From the NCBI RefSeq assembly GCF_014196335.1, contig NZ_JACIDM010000003.1, positions 310,001 through 374,000 of the forward strand: a DNA stretch of 64,000 nucleotides. Reading direction: 5' to 3'. Origin of the DNA: Brevundimonas lenta (GTDB lineage Bacteria; Pseudomonadota; Alphaproteobacteria; Caulobacterales; Caulobacteraceae). Below the pieces are notes generated by a model. The model made no database searches, was not told the DNA's origin, and saw only the letters and a list, made by a program, of their open reading frames with translations. Within the stretch, counting starts at the first letter, position 1. Each line of letters begins with the position of its first letter. Position numbers and translations under genes: made by a program. Below are positions 17,605-29,013 of this stretch, piece by piece.

Positions 17605-18885
17605 ATGGAGTACATCATTCTCTTCGGCGTGCTGGCCGTCCTGCTCGCCATCGGCGTACCTGTCGCCTTCTCGCTGCTGGCCGCCACCCTGGCGACTGTG
17701 ATCTATCTCGCGCTGCCGCCCATCGTCGTGTTCCAGCAAATGGGGTCGGACATCACCTCGGTGGCCCTGCTGGCCATTCCGCTGTTCATCTTCACCGGCG
17801 AGTTGATGATGAAGGGCGGCCTGTCCGACCGCATGATCGCCCTCGCCGGATCGATGGTCGGCCATATCCGAGGCGGCCTGGGCCAGGTGACTGTCGTCGG
17901 CTCGACGCTGTTCGGCGGCGTCTCGGGCAGCGCCATCGCGGACGTCTCCGCCATCGGCGGCACCATGATCCCGCAGATGCAGAAGCGCGGCTACGACAGC
18001 GACTACGCCGTCAACGTGACCATCTCGGCGGCCCTGGTCGCCCTGCTGGTTCCGCCGTCGCACAACATGATCCTGTACTCGGCCTCGGCCGGGGGCGGGG
18101 TTTCGATCTCGGACCTGTTCGCCGCGGGCATCCTTCCGGCGGGGCTGCTTGCCGTCTCGCTGATGATCGTCTCGTACGTCATGGCGCGCCGTCGCGGCTA
18201 TGCGGCCGAACCCTTCCCCGGCTTCGGCCAGGTCCTGACCCGTCTGGTCGCGGCCATTCCCGGCCTGCTGCTGGTCGGCATCATCTTCGGCGGCATCCGG
18301 GCCGGCATCTTCACGGCCGTGGAAAGCGCCTCGATCGCCGTTGTCTACGCCACCGTGGTCACCGGCATCGTCTATCGCCACATGAGCTGGACCGCCTTCA
18401 AGGCCGCCTGCACAGGCGCGGCCCGCACCTCGGGCGCGGTGCTGTTCATCATCGGCTGCGCCGGCGCGTTCGGCTGGCTGATGGCCTATATGCAGGTCCC
18501 GTCGATGATGGTCAGCCTGCTGCAGACCCTGACTGACAACCCGATCCTGATCCTGCTGCTGATCAACGTCATCCTGCTGGTGCTCGGCACCTTCATGGAC
18601 ATGGCGCCCCTGATCATCATCTGCACCCCGATCTTCCTGCCTGTGGCCAAGGCCTACGGCGTGGACCCGGTCCAGTTCGGCGTGATCCTGCTGCTCAACT
18701 GCGGCATCGGTCTGATCACCCCGCCGGTGGGCTCGGTCCTGTTCGTGGGCAGCGCCATCGCCAAGGTGCCGATGACCCACAGCCTGCGCTCGATCTGGCC
18801 CTTCTACCTGGCTTGCACCGCCGTGCTGATGCTGGTCACCTTCGTTCCGGCGCTTTCGCTGTGGCTGCCCTCGCTGCTGAAATGA
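17605..18885 (+). CDS. dctM: TRAP transporter large permease DctM
   Basis: A 426-residue permease with about twelve hydrophobic segments, catalysing sodium- or proton-coupled solute entry with DctP and DctQ. Typical text includes PLFIFTGELMMKGGLSDRMI, GQVTVVGSTLFGGVSGSAIAD, MIPQMQKRGYDSDYAVNVTI, LVPPSHNMILYSASAGGGVSISDLF, and near the end GVILLLNCGIGLITPPVGSV. The stop overlaps the kdgK start as ATGA. The set is complete for a functional TRAP transporter. Confidence 0.94.
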   Translation: MEYIILFGVLAVLLAIGVPVAFSLLAATLATVIYLALPPIVVFQQMGSDITSVALLAIPLFIFTGELMMKGGLSDRMIALAGSMVGHIRGGLGQVTVVGSTLFGGVSGSAIADVSAIGGTMIPQMQKRGYDSDYAVNVTISAALVALLVPPSHNMILYSASAGGGVSISDLFAAGILPAGLLAVSLMIVSYVMARRRGYAAEPFPGFGQVLTRLVAAIPGLLLVGIIFGGIRAGIFTAVESASIAVVYATVVTGIVYRHMSWTAFKAACTGAARTSGAVLFIIGCAGAFGWLMAYMQVPSMMVSLLQTLTDNPILILLLINVILLVLGTFMDMAPLIIICTPIFLPVAKAYGVDPVQFGVILLLNCGIGLITPPVGSVLFVGSAIAKVPMTHSLRSIWPFYLACTAVLMLVTFVPALSLWLPSLLK

Positions 18886-19976
18886 CCGATCTGAAGGGCC
18901 TCCGACCGGCCCGGGACTGCCGCTGGGATTGCGTCGCCCTGGGCGAGGTCATGCTGCGCCTCGATCCCGGCGAAGGCCGCATCCGCACCGCCCGTTCGTT
19001 CGCGGTCTGGGAGGGCGGCGGCGAGTACAATGTCGCCCGCGGCCTGCGGAAGACCTTCGGCCTGCGCAGCACGGTGGTCACCGCCCTGCCCCGCACCGAG
19101 ACCGGCGCCCTGGTCGAGGACCTGATCTCGCAAGGCGGCGTGGACACGTCCCACATCCTGTGGCGCGAGGCCGACGGCGTCGGCCGCAACACCCGCGTCG
19201 GCCTGAACTTCACCGAGCGCGGCTTCGGCGTACGCGGCGCGCTGGGCTGTTCCGACCGGGCCAATTCCGCGGCGTCGCAGATGAAGCCGGACGAGATCGA
19301 CTGGGACCATCTGTTCGGCGCCGAGGGCGTCCGCTGGCTGCACACCGGCGGCATCTTCGCCGCCCTGTCGGCGGACACGGCCGAGACCACCCTGGCCGCC
19401 ATCCACGCCGCCAAACGCCACGGCGTCATCGTCAGCTACGACCTGAACTATCGCGCCAGCCTGTGGTCCAGCCATCCCGATCCGGATGCCGCCCGCCGCG
19501 TGAACCGCGAGATCGCCGGTCTGGTCGATGTGCTGGTGGGCGACGAGTACGCCTATGCGTCGTGCCTCGGCATCGAGACCGCTGACAAGCGCAGCGACCC
19601 CGCCGACAGCCGCCCGTTCGACACCCTGGTCGACCGGCTGGCGAAGGAGCTGCCGAACGTCCAGGTCTTCGCCGCCACCCTGCGCGATCCGGTGTCCGCC
19701 TCGATCAACCGCTGGGGCGGGGTGCTGTGGAGCGGCGGAGAACGCTACGCCACGGCGATCAACGAGGTCGCCGTACTGGACCGCGTCGGCGGCGGCGACG
19801 GCTTCGTCTCGGGTCTGGCGTACGCGTATCTGGAGGGCCTCGGCCCGCAGGCGGCGGTGGACTACGGCACGGCGCACGGGGCCATCGCCATGACCACGCC
19901 GGGCGACAACGCGATGACCTCGCTGGCCGAGGTGAAGGGGCTGGTCGAGGGCCGGGGTGCGGCGGCGGTCCGCTGA
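18882..19976 (+). CDS. kdgK: 2-keto-3-deoxygluconate kinase (PfkB family)
   Basis: A 364-residue sugar kinase. It begins with VALGEVMLRLDPGEGR and has FAVWEGGGEYNVARGL (substrate-binding segment of PfkB kinases) and DRVGGGDGFVSGLAYAYLEG near the end with the catalytic Asp. In the pathway it phosphorylates 2-keto-3-deoxygluconate from KduD to 2-keto-3-deoxy-6-phosphogluconate, which enters the Entner-Doudoroff pathway. No KDPG aldolase gene is in the window. ATG 18882 overlaps the dctM stop. An in-frame upstream codon at 18813 lies within dctM and is rejected. Specificity is assigned from the operon; PfkB proteins are otherwise hard to separate. Confidence 0.85.
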   Translation: MTDLKGLRPARDCRWDCVALGEVMLRLDPGEGRIRTARSFAVWEGGGEYNVARGLRKTFGLRSTVVTALPRTETGALVEDLISQGGVDTSHILWREADGVGRNTRVGLNFTERGFGVRGALGCSDRANSAASQMKPDEIDWDHLFGAEGVRWLHTGGIFAALSADTAETTLAAIHAAKRHGVIVSYDLNYRASLWSSHPDPDAARRVNREIAGLVDVLVGDEYAYASCLGIETADKRSDPADSRPFDTLVDRLAKELPNVQVFAATLRDPVSASINRWGGVLWSGGERYATAINEVAVLDRVGGGDGFVSGLAYAYLEGLGPQAAVDYGTAHGAIAMTTPGDNAMTSLAEVKGLVEGRGAAAVR

Positions 19977-19978
19977 GC

Positions 19979-20112
19979 CTTCCTTCTCCCGATGGGAGAA
20001 GGTGGCCGGGCGGAGCCCGGTCGGATGAGGGTCGACCCTCACCCTTTCGCGCAAGGACGATCGCTTCGCTCTCGTGCGCTCAAGCCCTCTCCCATCGGGA
20101 GAGGGATAGGGT
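19979..20112. repeat. REP/MITE-like compound inverted repeat (two 9-bp hairpins and a central palindrome)
   Basis: CCTTCTCCC-GAT-GGGAGAAGG (19982-20002) and CCCTCTCCC-ATC-GGGAGAGGG (20085-20105) are two related hairpins, one at each end. Between them lie GGCCGGGC-GGA-GCCCGGTC and the perfect palindrome GAGGGTCGACCCTC (20047-20060). The two ends are near-inverted copies, so the 130-base element can fold into one long structure. It sits between kdgK and the MFS gene and has no coding role. It looks like the dispersed intergenic elements of high-GC alphaproteobacteria and may end the kdgK transcript. Confidence 0.85.
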
Positions 20113-20144
20113 AGGCTCCGTTGCGAACGCCCCGGGGAGGGACC

Positions 20145-21782
20145 ATGACCGACGCCGCAGCCGCCGAAGCCCACACCGTCGACCGCAAGGACCGGCTGGT
20201 CATCCTTGCCTCGTCCGTCGGGACGGTGATCGAGTGGTACGACTTCTATCTGTACGGCTCGCTGGCGGCGATCATCACGGCGCAGTTCTTCTCGGGCGTG
20301 AACGAGACCACTGGCTTCATCTTCGCGCTGATGGCGTTCGCAGCCGGGTTCGCGGTGCGGCCGTTCGGGGCGATCTTCTTCGGCCGGATGGGGGACCTGT
20401 GGGGGCGCAAGAACACCTTCCTGGTGACCATGCTGCTGATGGGCCTGTCGACCTTCGTGGTCGGCCTGCTGCCGTCCTATGCAGCCATCGGCGTGGCGGC
20501 CCCGGTGGTCCTGGTGCTGATGCGGCTGGTTCAGGGTCTGGCGCTGGGCGGCGAGTACGGCGGCGCGGCCACCTATGTCGCCGAGCATGCCCCGCCGGGT
20601 AAGCGCGGCTTCTACACCAGCTTCATCCAGATCACCGCGACGGCCGGCCTGATGCTGAGCCTGCTGGTGATCCTGGGCGTGCGGCTTCTGGTCGGCGAGG
20701 AGGCGTTCAAGGAGTGGGGCTGGCGCATCCCCTTCCTGGTCTCGATCCTGTTGCTGGGCGTGTCGCTGTGGATCCGGCTGAAGCTGTCCGAGAGCCCGGC
20801 CTTCCAGCGCATGAAGGCCGAGGGAAAGGGCTCGACCACGCCGCTGAAGGACAGCTTCGGCAAATGGCCCAATCTGAAGCTGGTGCTGCTGGCCCTGTTC
20901 GGCCTCGCCGCCGGCCAGGCGGTGGTCTGGTACACGGGCCAGTTCTACGCCCTGTTCTTCATCGAGAAGACGCTGCGGGTCGATCCGGCGCTGGCCAATG
21001 TGCTGGTCGCCATCGCCCTGTTCCTGGCCACGCCCTTCTTCGTCTTCTGGGGCTGGCTGTCGGACAAGATCGGACGCAAGCCGATCATCCTGGCCGGCTG
21101 CCTGCTGGCGGCCATGACCTATTTCCCGCTGTTCCACGCCCTGACCGGCGCGGCCAATCCGCAGCTGGCGCGCGCCAACGCCACCGCGCCGGTGATCGTC
21201 ATCGCCGACCCGGCCGACTGCTCGTTCCAGTTCGATCCGATCGGCAAGACCGTCTTCGACAGCTCGTGCGATCTGGCCAAGTCGCACCTGGCGAAGGCCG
21301 GCGTCAGCTACAAGACCGGCGAGGCCCCGGCCGGTTCGGTGGCCTCGGTCCGCATCGGCGACATGATCGTGCCCGGCTTCGTCGGCGACGCCGCCGGTCG
21401 TGCGGCCTGGGAGAAGACGCTGGGTGAGGCGCTGACCGCGGCGGGCTATCCGGCGAAGGCGGACAGCGCCCTGGTCGACAAGCCGCGGGTGGTCGGCATC
21501 CTGTTCCTGCTCGTGCTGTACGTGACCATGGTCTACGGGCCGATCGCGGCGGCCCTGGTGGAGATGTTCCCGACCAACATCCGCTACACCTCGATGTCCC
21601 TGCCCTATCACATCGGCAACGGCTGGTTCGGCGGCTTCCTGCCGACCACGGCCTTCGCCATCGTGGCCGCCACCGGCAACATCTACTACGGCCTGTGGTA
21701 CCCGGTCGCGATCGCGGTGCTGACAGTGATCGTCGGCGGCCTGTTCATCCGCGACCGCAAGGACGTCGACCTCCATGCCTGA
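20145..21782 (+). CDS. MFS transporter, metabolite:H+ symporter (MHS) family, with a large inserted loop
   Basis: A 545-residue permease. The opening SSVGTVIEWYDFYLYGSLAA and AGFAVRPFGAIFFGRMGDLWGRKN are diagnostic of the MHS family (KgtP/ProP relatives), as is VQGLALGGEYGGAATYVAEHAP. Twelve helices are expected. Between about residues 335 and 445 there is a hydrophilic insertion carrying ADPADCSF and SSCDLAKSHLAKAG, two cysteines that could form a disulfide, and a GEALTAAGYP stretch. The final two or three helices then follow. Start ATG 20145 follows GGGGAGGGA. It overlaps the MAPEG gene by 8 bases and precedes acs, so a short-chain carboxylate is a plausible but unproven substrate. Confidence 0.88.
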   Translation: MTDAAAAEAHTVDRKDRLVILASSVGTVIEWYDFYLYGSLAAIITAQFFSGVNETTGFIFALMAFAAGFAVRPFGAIFFGRMGDLWGRKNTFLVTMLLMGLSTFVVGLLPSYAAIGVAAPVVLVLMRLVQGLALGGEYGGAATYVAEHAPPGKRGFYTSFIQITATAGLMLSLLVILGVRLLVGEEAFKEWGWRIPFLVSILLLGVSLWIRLKLSESPAFQRMKAEGKGSTTPLKDSFGKWPNLKLVLLALFGLAAGQAVVWYTGQFYALFFIEKTLRVDPALANVLVAIALFLATPFFVFWGWLSDKIGRKPIILAGCLLAAMTYFPLFHALTGAANPQLARANATAPVIVIADPADCSFQFDPIGKTVFDSSCDLAKSHLAKAGVSYKTGEAPAGSVASVRIGDMIVPGFVGDAAGRAAWEKTLGEALTAAGYPAKADSALVDKPRVVGILFLLVLYVTMVYGPIAAALVEMFPTNIRYTSMSLPYHIGNGWFGGFLPTTAFAIVAATGNIYYGLWYPVAIAVLTVIVGGLFIRDRKDVDLHA

Positions 21783-22224
21783 GGCGGTTCCCCTGGCCAT
21801 AAGCGGCCCGGCGTCGGCGCTGCTGCTGCCGCTGTTCCTGCATTTCGGCCTGGTCGTCGGCCTTTACGCCGTGCTGACCTGGGCCCGGATGGTGACGGTC
21901 CGGCGCGGCGAAGCGAGCAAGAACGACTTCGCCCGCGCGGACGGCGACAAGCCGCTGTCGGCGCGCATCCAGCGCAACCTGGCCAACCAGTTCGAGGCGC
22001 CGCCGTTCGCCTGGATCGCGGCCCTGCTGCTGATCATGGCGGACCGGGTCACGACGCTGGATGTCGCCGCCGCCTGGGTGTTCCTGATCGGCCGTCTGAT
22101 CCACTCCCTGGTCCAGTGCACCGGCGACAACGTCGCCTTGCGCGGCCAGGTGTTCACGATCAATTTCCTGGGCCTTCTCTGGCTCATGGGCCACGCCTTC
22201 CTGGCGGTCGTCGGCCTGGTCTGA
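21775..22224 (+). CDS. MAPEG-family small membrane protein
   Basis: A 149-residue protein with four hydrophobic helices. The RIQRNLANQFEAPPFAW segment between helices 1 and 2 and GRLIHSLVQCTGDNVALRGQVF near helix 4 match the MAPEG family, whose members in eukaryotes act in eicosanoid and glutathione metabolism. Bacterial members are mostly uncharacterised. The start overlaps the transporter stop by 8 bases and acs follows 24 bases later, so all three look like one transcript. Confidence 0.85.
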   Translation: MPEAVPLAISGPASALLLPLFLHFGLVVGLYAVLTWARMVTVRRGEASKNDFARADGDKPLSARIQRNLANQFEAPPFAWIAALLLIMADRVTTLDVAAAWVFLIGRLIHSLVQCTGDNVALRGQVFTINFLGLLWLMGHAFLAVVGLV

Positions 22225-22248
22225 GATCGTCCGTTCAAAGGAAGCGCC

Positions 22249-24186
<1,938 letters not shown>

Positions 24187-24197
24187 CTCCACATTAT

Positions 24198-24330
24198 CCG
24201 CTCATCCCCGCGAAAGCGGGGACCCAGAGCTTTGGGTGATCGGTATCGGCCGATCACGCTCTGGCCGCTGTCCTGAAACTCCGGAGTTCTTCCAAAAGAA
24301 CTGGGTCCCCGCTTTCGCGGGGATGAGCGG
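24198..24330. repeat. Perfect 30-bp terminal inverted repeat (REP-like); likely bidirectional terminator
   Basis: Bases 24198-24227 are the exact reverse complement of 24301-24330. Each arm contains its own hairpin CCCCGC-GAAA-GCGGGG with a GNRA loop. Inside lie a further stem GTGATCGG/CCGATCAC and the palindrome AACTCCGGAGTT. The element fills the gap between the convergent acs and cystathionine-synthase-like genes. There is no open frame in it. It has the form of a non-autonomous mobile element (terminal inverted repeats, about 133 bp), but I see no target-site duplication at its ends. Confidence 0.9.
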
Positions 24331-24344
24331 GTTGTTGCTGCGTG

Positions 24345-25628
24345 TCAGATCGCGTCCAGGGCCTGGACCAGGTCCGCGTACAGATCGTCGACGTTCTCGA
24401 TGCCGACCGACAGGCGGACCAGGTTGTCGCCGATGCCGCAGCGGGTCTTGGCCTCGGGGCTGTAGTCCGAGTGAGTGGTGCTGGACGGGTGCGAGACGAG
24501 GCTCTCGGTGCCGCCCAGGCTGACCGCCAGCTTGAACAGCTTCAGCGCATTGAGCATGCGGAAGGCCTCGGCCTCGCCGCCCTTGAGGCGCAGCGAGAAG
24601 GTCGAGCCGGTCCCCGTGCACTGGCGCGCGAAGATGGCCTGCTGGGCGGGGGTGGTCTCGACGCCGCCGGCGTCGAGCACGCCCTCGACCTTCGGGTGGC
24701 CGCGCAGGCGTTTGACCAGCTCCATGGCGTTGACCTGCGAGCGCTCCATGCGGATGTGCAGGGTCTCCAGGCTGCGCATCAGCAGCCAGGCGGTGTGCGG
24801 GTCGGTGATCGTGCCGCAGATGGTGCGCATCTCGGCGACGCGGCCCATCAGGTCGGCGCGGCCGAGGCAGGCGCCGGCGATCAGGTCCGAGTGGCCGCCG
24901 ACGTATTTGGTCAGCGAGTACAGGATCAGGTCCGCGCCGTGGGCCAGCGGCTTCTGCCACAGCGGGCCGAGGAAGGTGTTGTCGACCACCAGCGGCGGCG
25001 GCTCGGCCTGGCCCAGCGCCTTGATGGCGGCGGCGGCGGCTTCGAGGTCGATCAGCTGGTTGGTGGGGTTGGCGGGCGTCTCGACATAGACGGCGGCGAC
25101 ACGGCCGCCGCGGGCCTTGGCCTGTTCGGCAGCGGCGTTGATGGCGCGGGTCAGGGCCGCGCCGCAGTCGTCGTCGGCGACGCTGACGGTGGCCACGCCC
25201 ATGCGCGGCAGGATGCGGTCGAACAGATACTCGGTGCCGCCGTAGGCCGGGGCCGTATAGACGACCACGTCATTGGGCCGGCTCAGCGCCAGGATGGTGG
25301 TCGAGATGGCCGCCATGCCGCTGGAGAAGACCAGGGCCTTGTCGGCCCCGTCCCACACCGCCAGCCGGTCCTCGAGGATCTCGAGGTTGGGGTTGTTGAT
25401 TCGGGAATAGATCAGGCCCAGGGCCTCTTCCGGGTCCTTCTCGCGCAGGCCGTAGGCGACCTCGAAGAAGCGCTTGCCGTCTTCGGCCGAGCGGAACACG
25501 AAGGTCGAGGTCTGGAAGATCGGGGCCTTGATCGAGCCCTCCGACAGGGTCGGATCGTAGCCGTAGCCCATCATCAGGGTTTCCGGCGCCAGCGGGCGGT
25601 CGCCAAATACGCGGCTCTTGTGACTCAT
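24345..25628 (-). CDS. Cystathionine gamma-synthase family PLP enzyme (trans-sulfuration, exact reaction unassigned)
   Basis: A 427-residue PLP enzyme of the Cys/Met metabolism family. It shows GLIYSRINNPNLEILEDRLA, FSSGMAAISTTILAL, YTAPAYGGTEYLFDRIL, VDNTFLGPLWQKPLAHGADL, the PLP lysine in YSLTKYVGGHSDLIAG and VSLGGTESLVSHPSSTTHSDY. It is clearly distinct from metB at 3615 and belongs to the longer branch that includes methionine gamma-lyase and O-acylhomoserine sulfhydrylases. Which one cannot be read from sequence. The start ATG follows GAGGAG and a structured leader. It stands alone and is convergent with acs. Confidence 0.85.
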   Translation of the reverse strand: MSHKSRVFGDRPLAPETLMMGYGYDPTLSEGSIKAPIFQTSTFVFRSAEDGKRFFEVAYGLREKDPEEALGLIYSRINNPNLEILEDRLAVWDGADKALVFSSGMAAISTTILALSRPNDVVVYTAPAYGGTEYLFDRILPRMGVATVSVADDDCGAALTRAINAAAEQAKARGGRVAAVYVETPANPTNQLIDLEAAAAAIKALGQAEPPPLVVDNTFLGPLWQKPLAHGADLILYSLTKYVGGHSDLIAGACLGRADLMGRVAEMRTICGTITDPHTAWLLMRSLETLHIRMERSQVNAMELVKRLRGHPKVEGVLDAGGVETTPAQQAIFARQCTGTGSTFSLRLKGGEAEAFRMLNALKLFKLAVSLGGTESLVSHPSSTTHSDYSPEAKTRCGIGDNLVRLSVGIENVDDLYADLVQALDAI

Positions 25629-25872
25629 ACGGTTACTCCTCGGGGGAGGCCTCTAGACGACTCGGGGAACGCCGTCACGCGGCGCCGCAAGGTGTGGCCC
25701 AAGCGTCACCATTGCTGGCCATCCTCAAAATTCGCGCCTAGACAGGCCATGCCGATGGATCGTCGTCGCGGGCGACGCGTTCATGCGCGGCAAACGCCCG
25801 ACACGGGGGGAACCCGGGCAGCGCTTTCGTGCGCCCGTACGCCCTCCGGTCACGTCCTGTCTGGAAGGCCTG

Positions 25873-26988
<1,116 letters not shown>

Positions 26989-26993
26989 CCGTC

Positions 26994-27470
26994 TTGGATC
27001 CCTTCGTCCGCCTGGACCAGACCACCGTCCGCCGCGAGGACAACCGCGGCTGGCTGGAAGTGCTCTACGAGAGCGACGCCATGGTGCTGAAACGCTCCTT
27101 CTCGAAGGCTGGCGTGTTCCGCGGCCTGCACGTGCAGCGCGCGCCCTCGGCCCAGACCAAGGTCATTCGCGTGGTCGAGGGCTCGATCGTCGACGTGCTG
27201 GTCTCGATCGAAGACCCGTCGCGTGAACTGAAGACCGCGACCCTGACCCCCGCCGACGGCTGGGTGCGCATCGACTCGCAGTACGCCCACGGCTTCTACG
27301 CCCTGCAAGACACTGTCTTTGAATATGTTTGCGACGGCGGCTACGATGAGGCCTCGGAGGAGGCGTATTCGATTGCGGATCGCCTGCCGGCGCTGCTGGG
27401 GGTCGAGACCGTGATCCTGTCGGACAAGGACCGTGCGGCCCCGCCGCTGACGGCGGCCGGAGCAGAGTGA
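26994..27470 (+). CDS. RmlC-like sugar epimerase or isomerase (cupin)
   Basis: A 158-residue cupin of the dTDP-4-dehydrorhamnose 3,5-epimerase family. The typical text is FRGLHVQRAPSAQTKVIRVV (RGLH-Q motif with active-site His), VDVLVSIEDPSRELKTATL and YAHGFYALQDTVFEYVC. It is about 20 residues shorter than RmlC. The only start compatible with the conserved N-terminal DNRGWLEVLY is TTG 26994, five bases after the gmd stop. With no rmlA, rmlB or rmlD here and gmd next door, the substrate may be a GDP-6-deoxy-4-ketohexose instead of dTDP-sugar. That is inference. Confidence 0.75.
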   Translation: MDPFVRLDQTTVRREDNRGWLEVLYESDAMVLKRSFSKAGVFRGLHVQRAPSAQTKVIRVVEGSIVDVLVSIEDPSRELKTATLTPADGWVRIDSQYAHGFYALQDTVFEYVCDGGYDEASEEAYSIADRLPALLGVETVILSDKDRAAPPLTAAGAE

Positions 27471-28267
27471 TGACCAAGCTTTCCCTGATCACCGCCAGCT
27501 ACAACAGCGCGCGCACCATCGCCGACACCCTGCGATCGGTGAACGCCCAGACGTATCCGGACCTCGAATATCTGGTCGTCGACGGCGGCTCGAAGGACGA
27601 GACGATGGAGATCGTGGCGCGCGAGGGCGAGCGCGTGACCTCGGCCGTGTCGGAGCCCGACAAGGGCATCTACGACGCCTATAACAAGGGCCTGTCGCGG
27701 GCGACCGGCGACGTCATCGGCTTCATCAACTCGGACGACTACTACTGCACGCCGGACGCCCTGGCCGAGGTCATGGCGGCCTTCGACGCGGACCCCGAGC
27801 TGGAGGCCGTGCACGGCGATCTGGTCTATGTCGACCCGGTCGACACCTCGAAGATCGAGCGCCACTGGAAGGGGCGGCCGTCGACGGTCGAGAACCTGCG
27901 TCGCGGCTTCATCCCGGCCCACCCGACCCTGTTCCTGCGCCGCAGCGCCTACGACAGGATCGGCCAGTTCGACACCACCTACCGGCTCGCGGCAGACTAC
28001 GACTTCATGCTGCGGGCCTTCTACGTGCACCGGATCAAGTCGCTGTACATCCCCAGCATCTGGGTGCGCATGCGCTCGGGCGGCGCGACCGGCGGCACCA
28101 CCGCCAGCATCATCAAACAGAACGACGAGATCCGCGCCTCCCAGGCGGCGCACGGCCTGAACTATCCGAAGGCCCTGTTCTTCGCCCACAAGGTGCTGGA
28201 CCGCTCGGTGCAGCGCGCCCGCGCGCCGTTCGTGAAGGCGCCCGATATCGCCGGAAACGGCAAATGA
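27470..28267 (+). CDS. Glycosyltransferase family 2
   Basis: A 265-residue GT-A enzyme. The start LSLITASYNSARTIADTLRSV, LEYLVVDGGSKDET, the GIYDAYNKGLSRATGDVIGF segment and the NSDDYY metal-binding motif are typical. A later segment FIPAHPTLFLRRSAYDRIGQFD marks the acceptor side. It is cytosolic and would add one sugar to the lipid-linked repeat. ATG 27470 shares a base with the preceding stop; a GTG one codon earlier is possible. Confidence 0.9.
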   Translation: MTKLSLITASYNSARTIADTLRSVNAQTYPDLEYLVVDGGSKDETMEIVAREGERVTSAVSEPDKGIYDAYNKGLSRATGDVIGFINSDDYYCTPDALAEVMAAFDADPELEAVHGDLVYVDPVDTSKIERHWKGRPSTVENLRRGFIPAHPTLFLRRSAYDRIGQFDTTYRLAADYDFMLRAFYVHRIKSLYIPSIWVRMRSGGATGGTTASIIKQNDEIRASQAAHGLNYPKALFFAHKVLDRSVQRARAPFVKAPDIAGNGK

Positions 28268-29013
28268 TCGACGGCAAGCGCGTCCTGGCGATCGTTCCGG
28301 CGCGGAAGGGCTCCAAGGGCCTGCCGCTGAAGAACATCCGGCCGCTGGCGGGCAAGCCCCTGCTGGCCTGGCCGATCGCGGCCGCGCGCGCTTCGGCCCA
28401 CGTCGACCGGGTGATCATCTCGACCGACGACCAGGGCTTCGCCGATCTGGCGGTGGAGCACGGCGCCGACGCCCCCTTCCTGCGTCCGGCCGAACTGGCC
28501 AGCGACACCGCCCCGTCCATCGGCTTCATCCTGCATGCGGTCGAGACCCTGGCCGAGGCGGGCGACGTCTATGACTACGTCGTCCTGCTGGAACCGACGT
28601 CGCCCCTGACCGAGGGCTCGGACGTCGACGCGGCGCTGGAGCAGCTGGTCGCCGGCGACGCGGACGCCATCGTCGGCGTATCGAAGCTTGAGGCCACCCA
28701 CCCCGCCTTCGCCGTGCGCAAGGCGGACGACGGCGGCATCACCCCCTACGCCGCCGCCAGCTTCGGCGAGATGCCGCGCCGGCAGGACATCGAGCCGCTG
28801 TTCGTGCTGGACGGCACCCTCTACGCCTCCACCGTCGCGGCGCTGAAGCGCGAGCGCGGCTTCTGCCACGCGCGGACGCTCGGCTACGAAACGGCGCGCC
28901 ACAAGGCGCACGAGGTCGACGATCTGGTCGACTTCATCTGCATCGAGGCGATAGCCTCGAACCTTGACACCATCCTGAGTGAAGACCGGGCCTCCCCGAC
29001 CGGTACGGAATGA
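28264..29013 (+). CDS. CMP-nonulosonate synthetase, NeuA/LegF family
   Basis: A 249-residue cytidylyltransferase that would join CMP to a nonulosonic acid. It has IVPARKGSKGLPLKNIRPL (nucleotide-binding RxGSKGxPxKN), RVIISTDDQGFADLA, VVLLEPTSPLTEG and the C-terminal acidic metal region near HEVDDLVDF. Overlapping starts link it to the GT2 upstream and the amidotransferase downstream. The matching synthase NeuB (49069) and epimerase NeuC (50103) lie 21 kb away in the same locus. Together with the PglDEF-like genes this favours legionaminic-type acid over sialic acid, but substrate cannot be read from the sequence. Confidence 0.82.
   Translation: MIDGKRVLAIVPARKGSKGLPLKNIRPLAGKPLLAWPIAAARASAHVDRVIISTDDQGFADLAVEHGADAPFLRPAELASDTAPSIGFILHAVETLAEAGDVYDYVVLLEPTSPLTEGSDVDAALEQLVAGDADAIVGVSKLEATHPAFAVRKADDGGITPYAAASFGEMPRRQDIEPLFVLDGTLYASTVAALKRERGFCHARTLGYETARHKAHEVDDLVDFICIEAIASNLDTILSEDRASPTGTE

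Noticed and set aside
18804..21800. A 998-codon minus-strand frame across kdgK and the MFS gene
   Set aside because: It crosses two real genes and a REP element and encodes Gln/Arg/His/Asp-rich text without any family features; a high-GC artefact.
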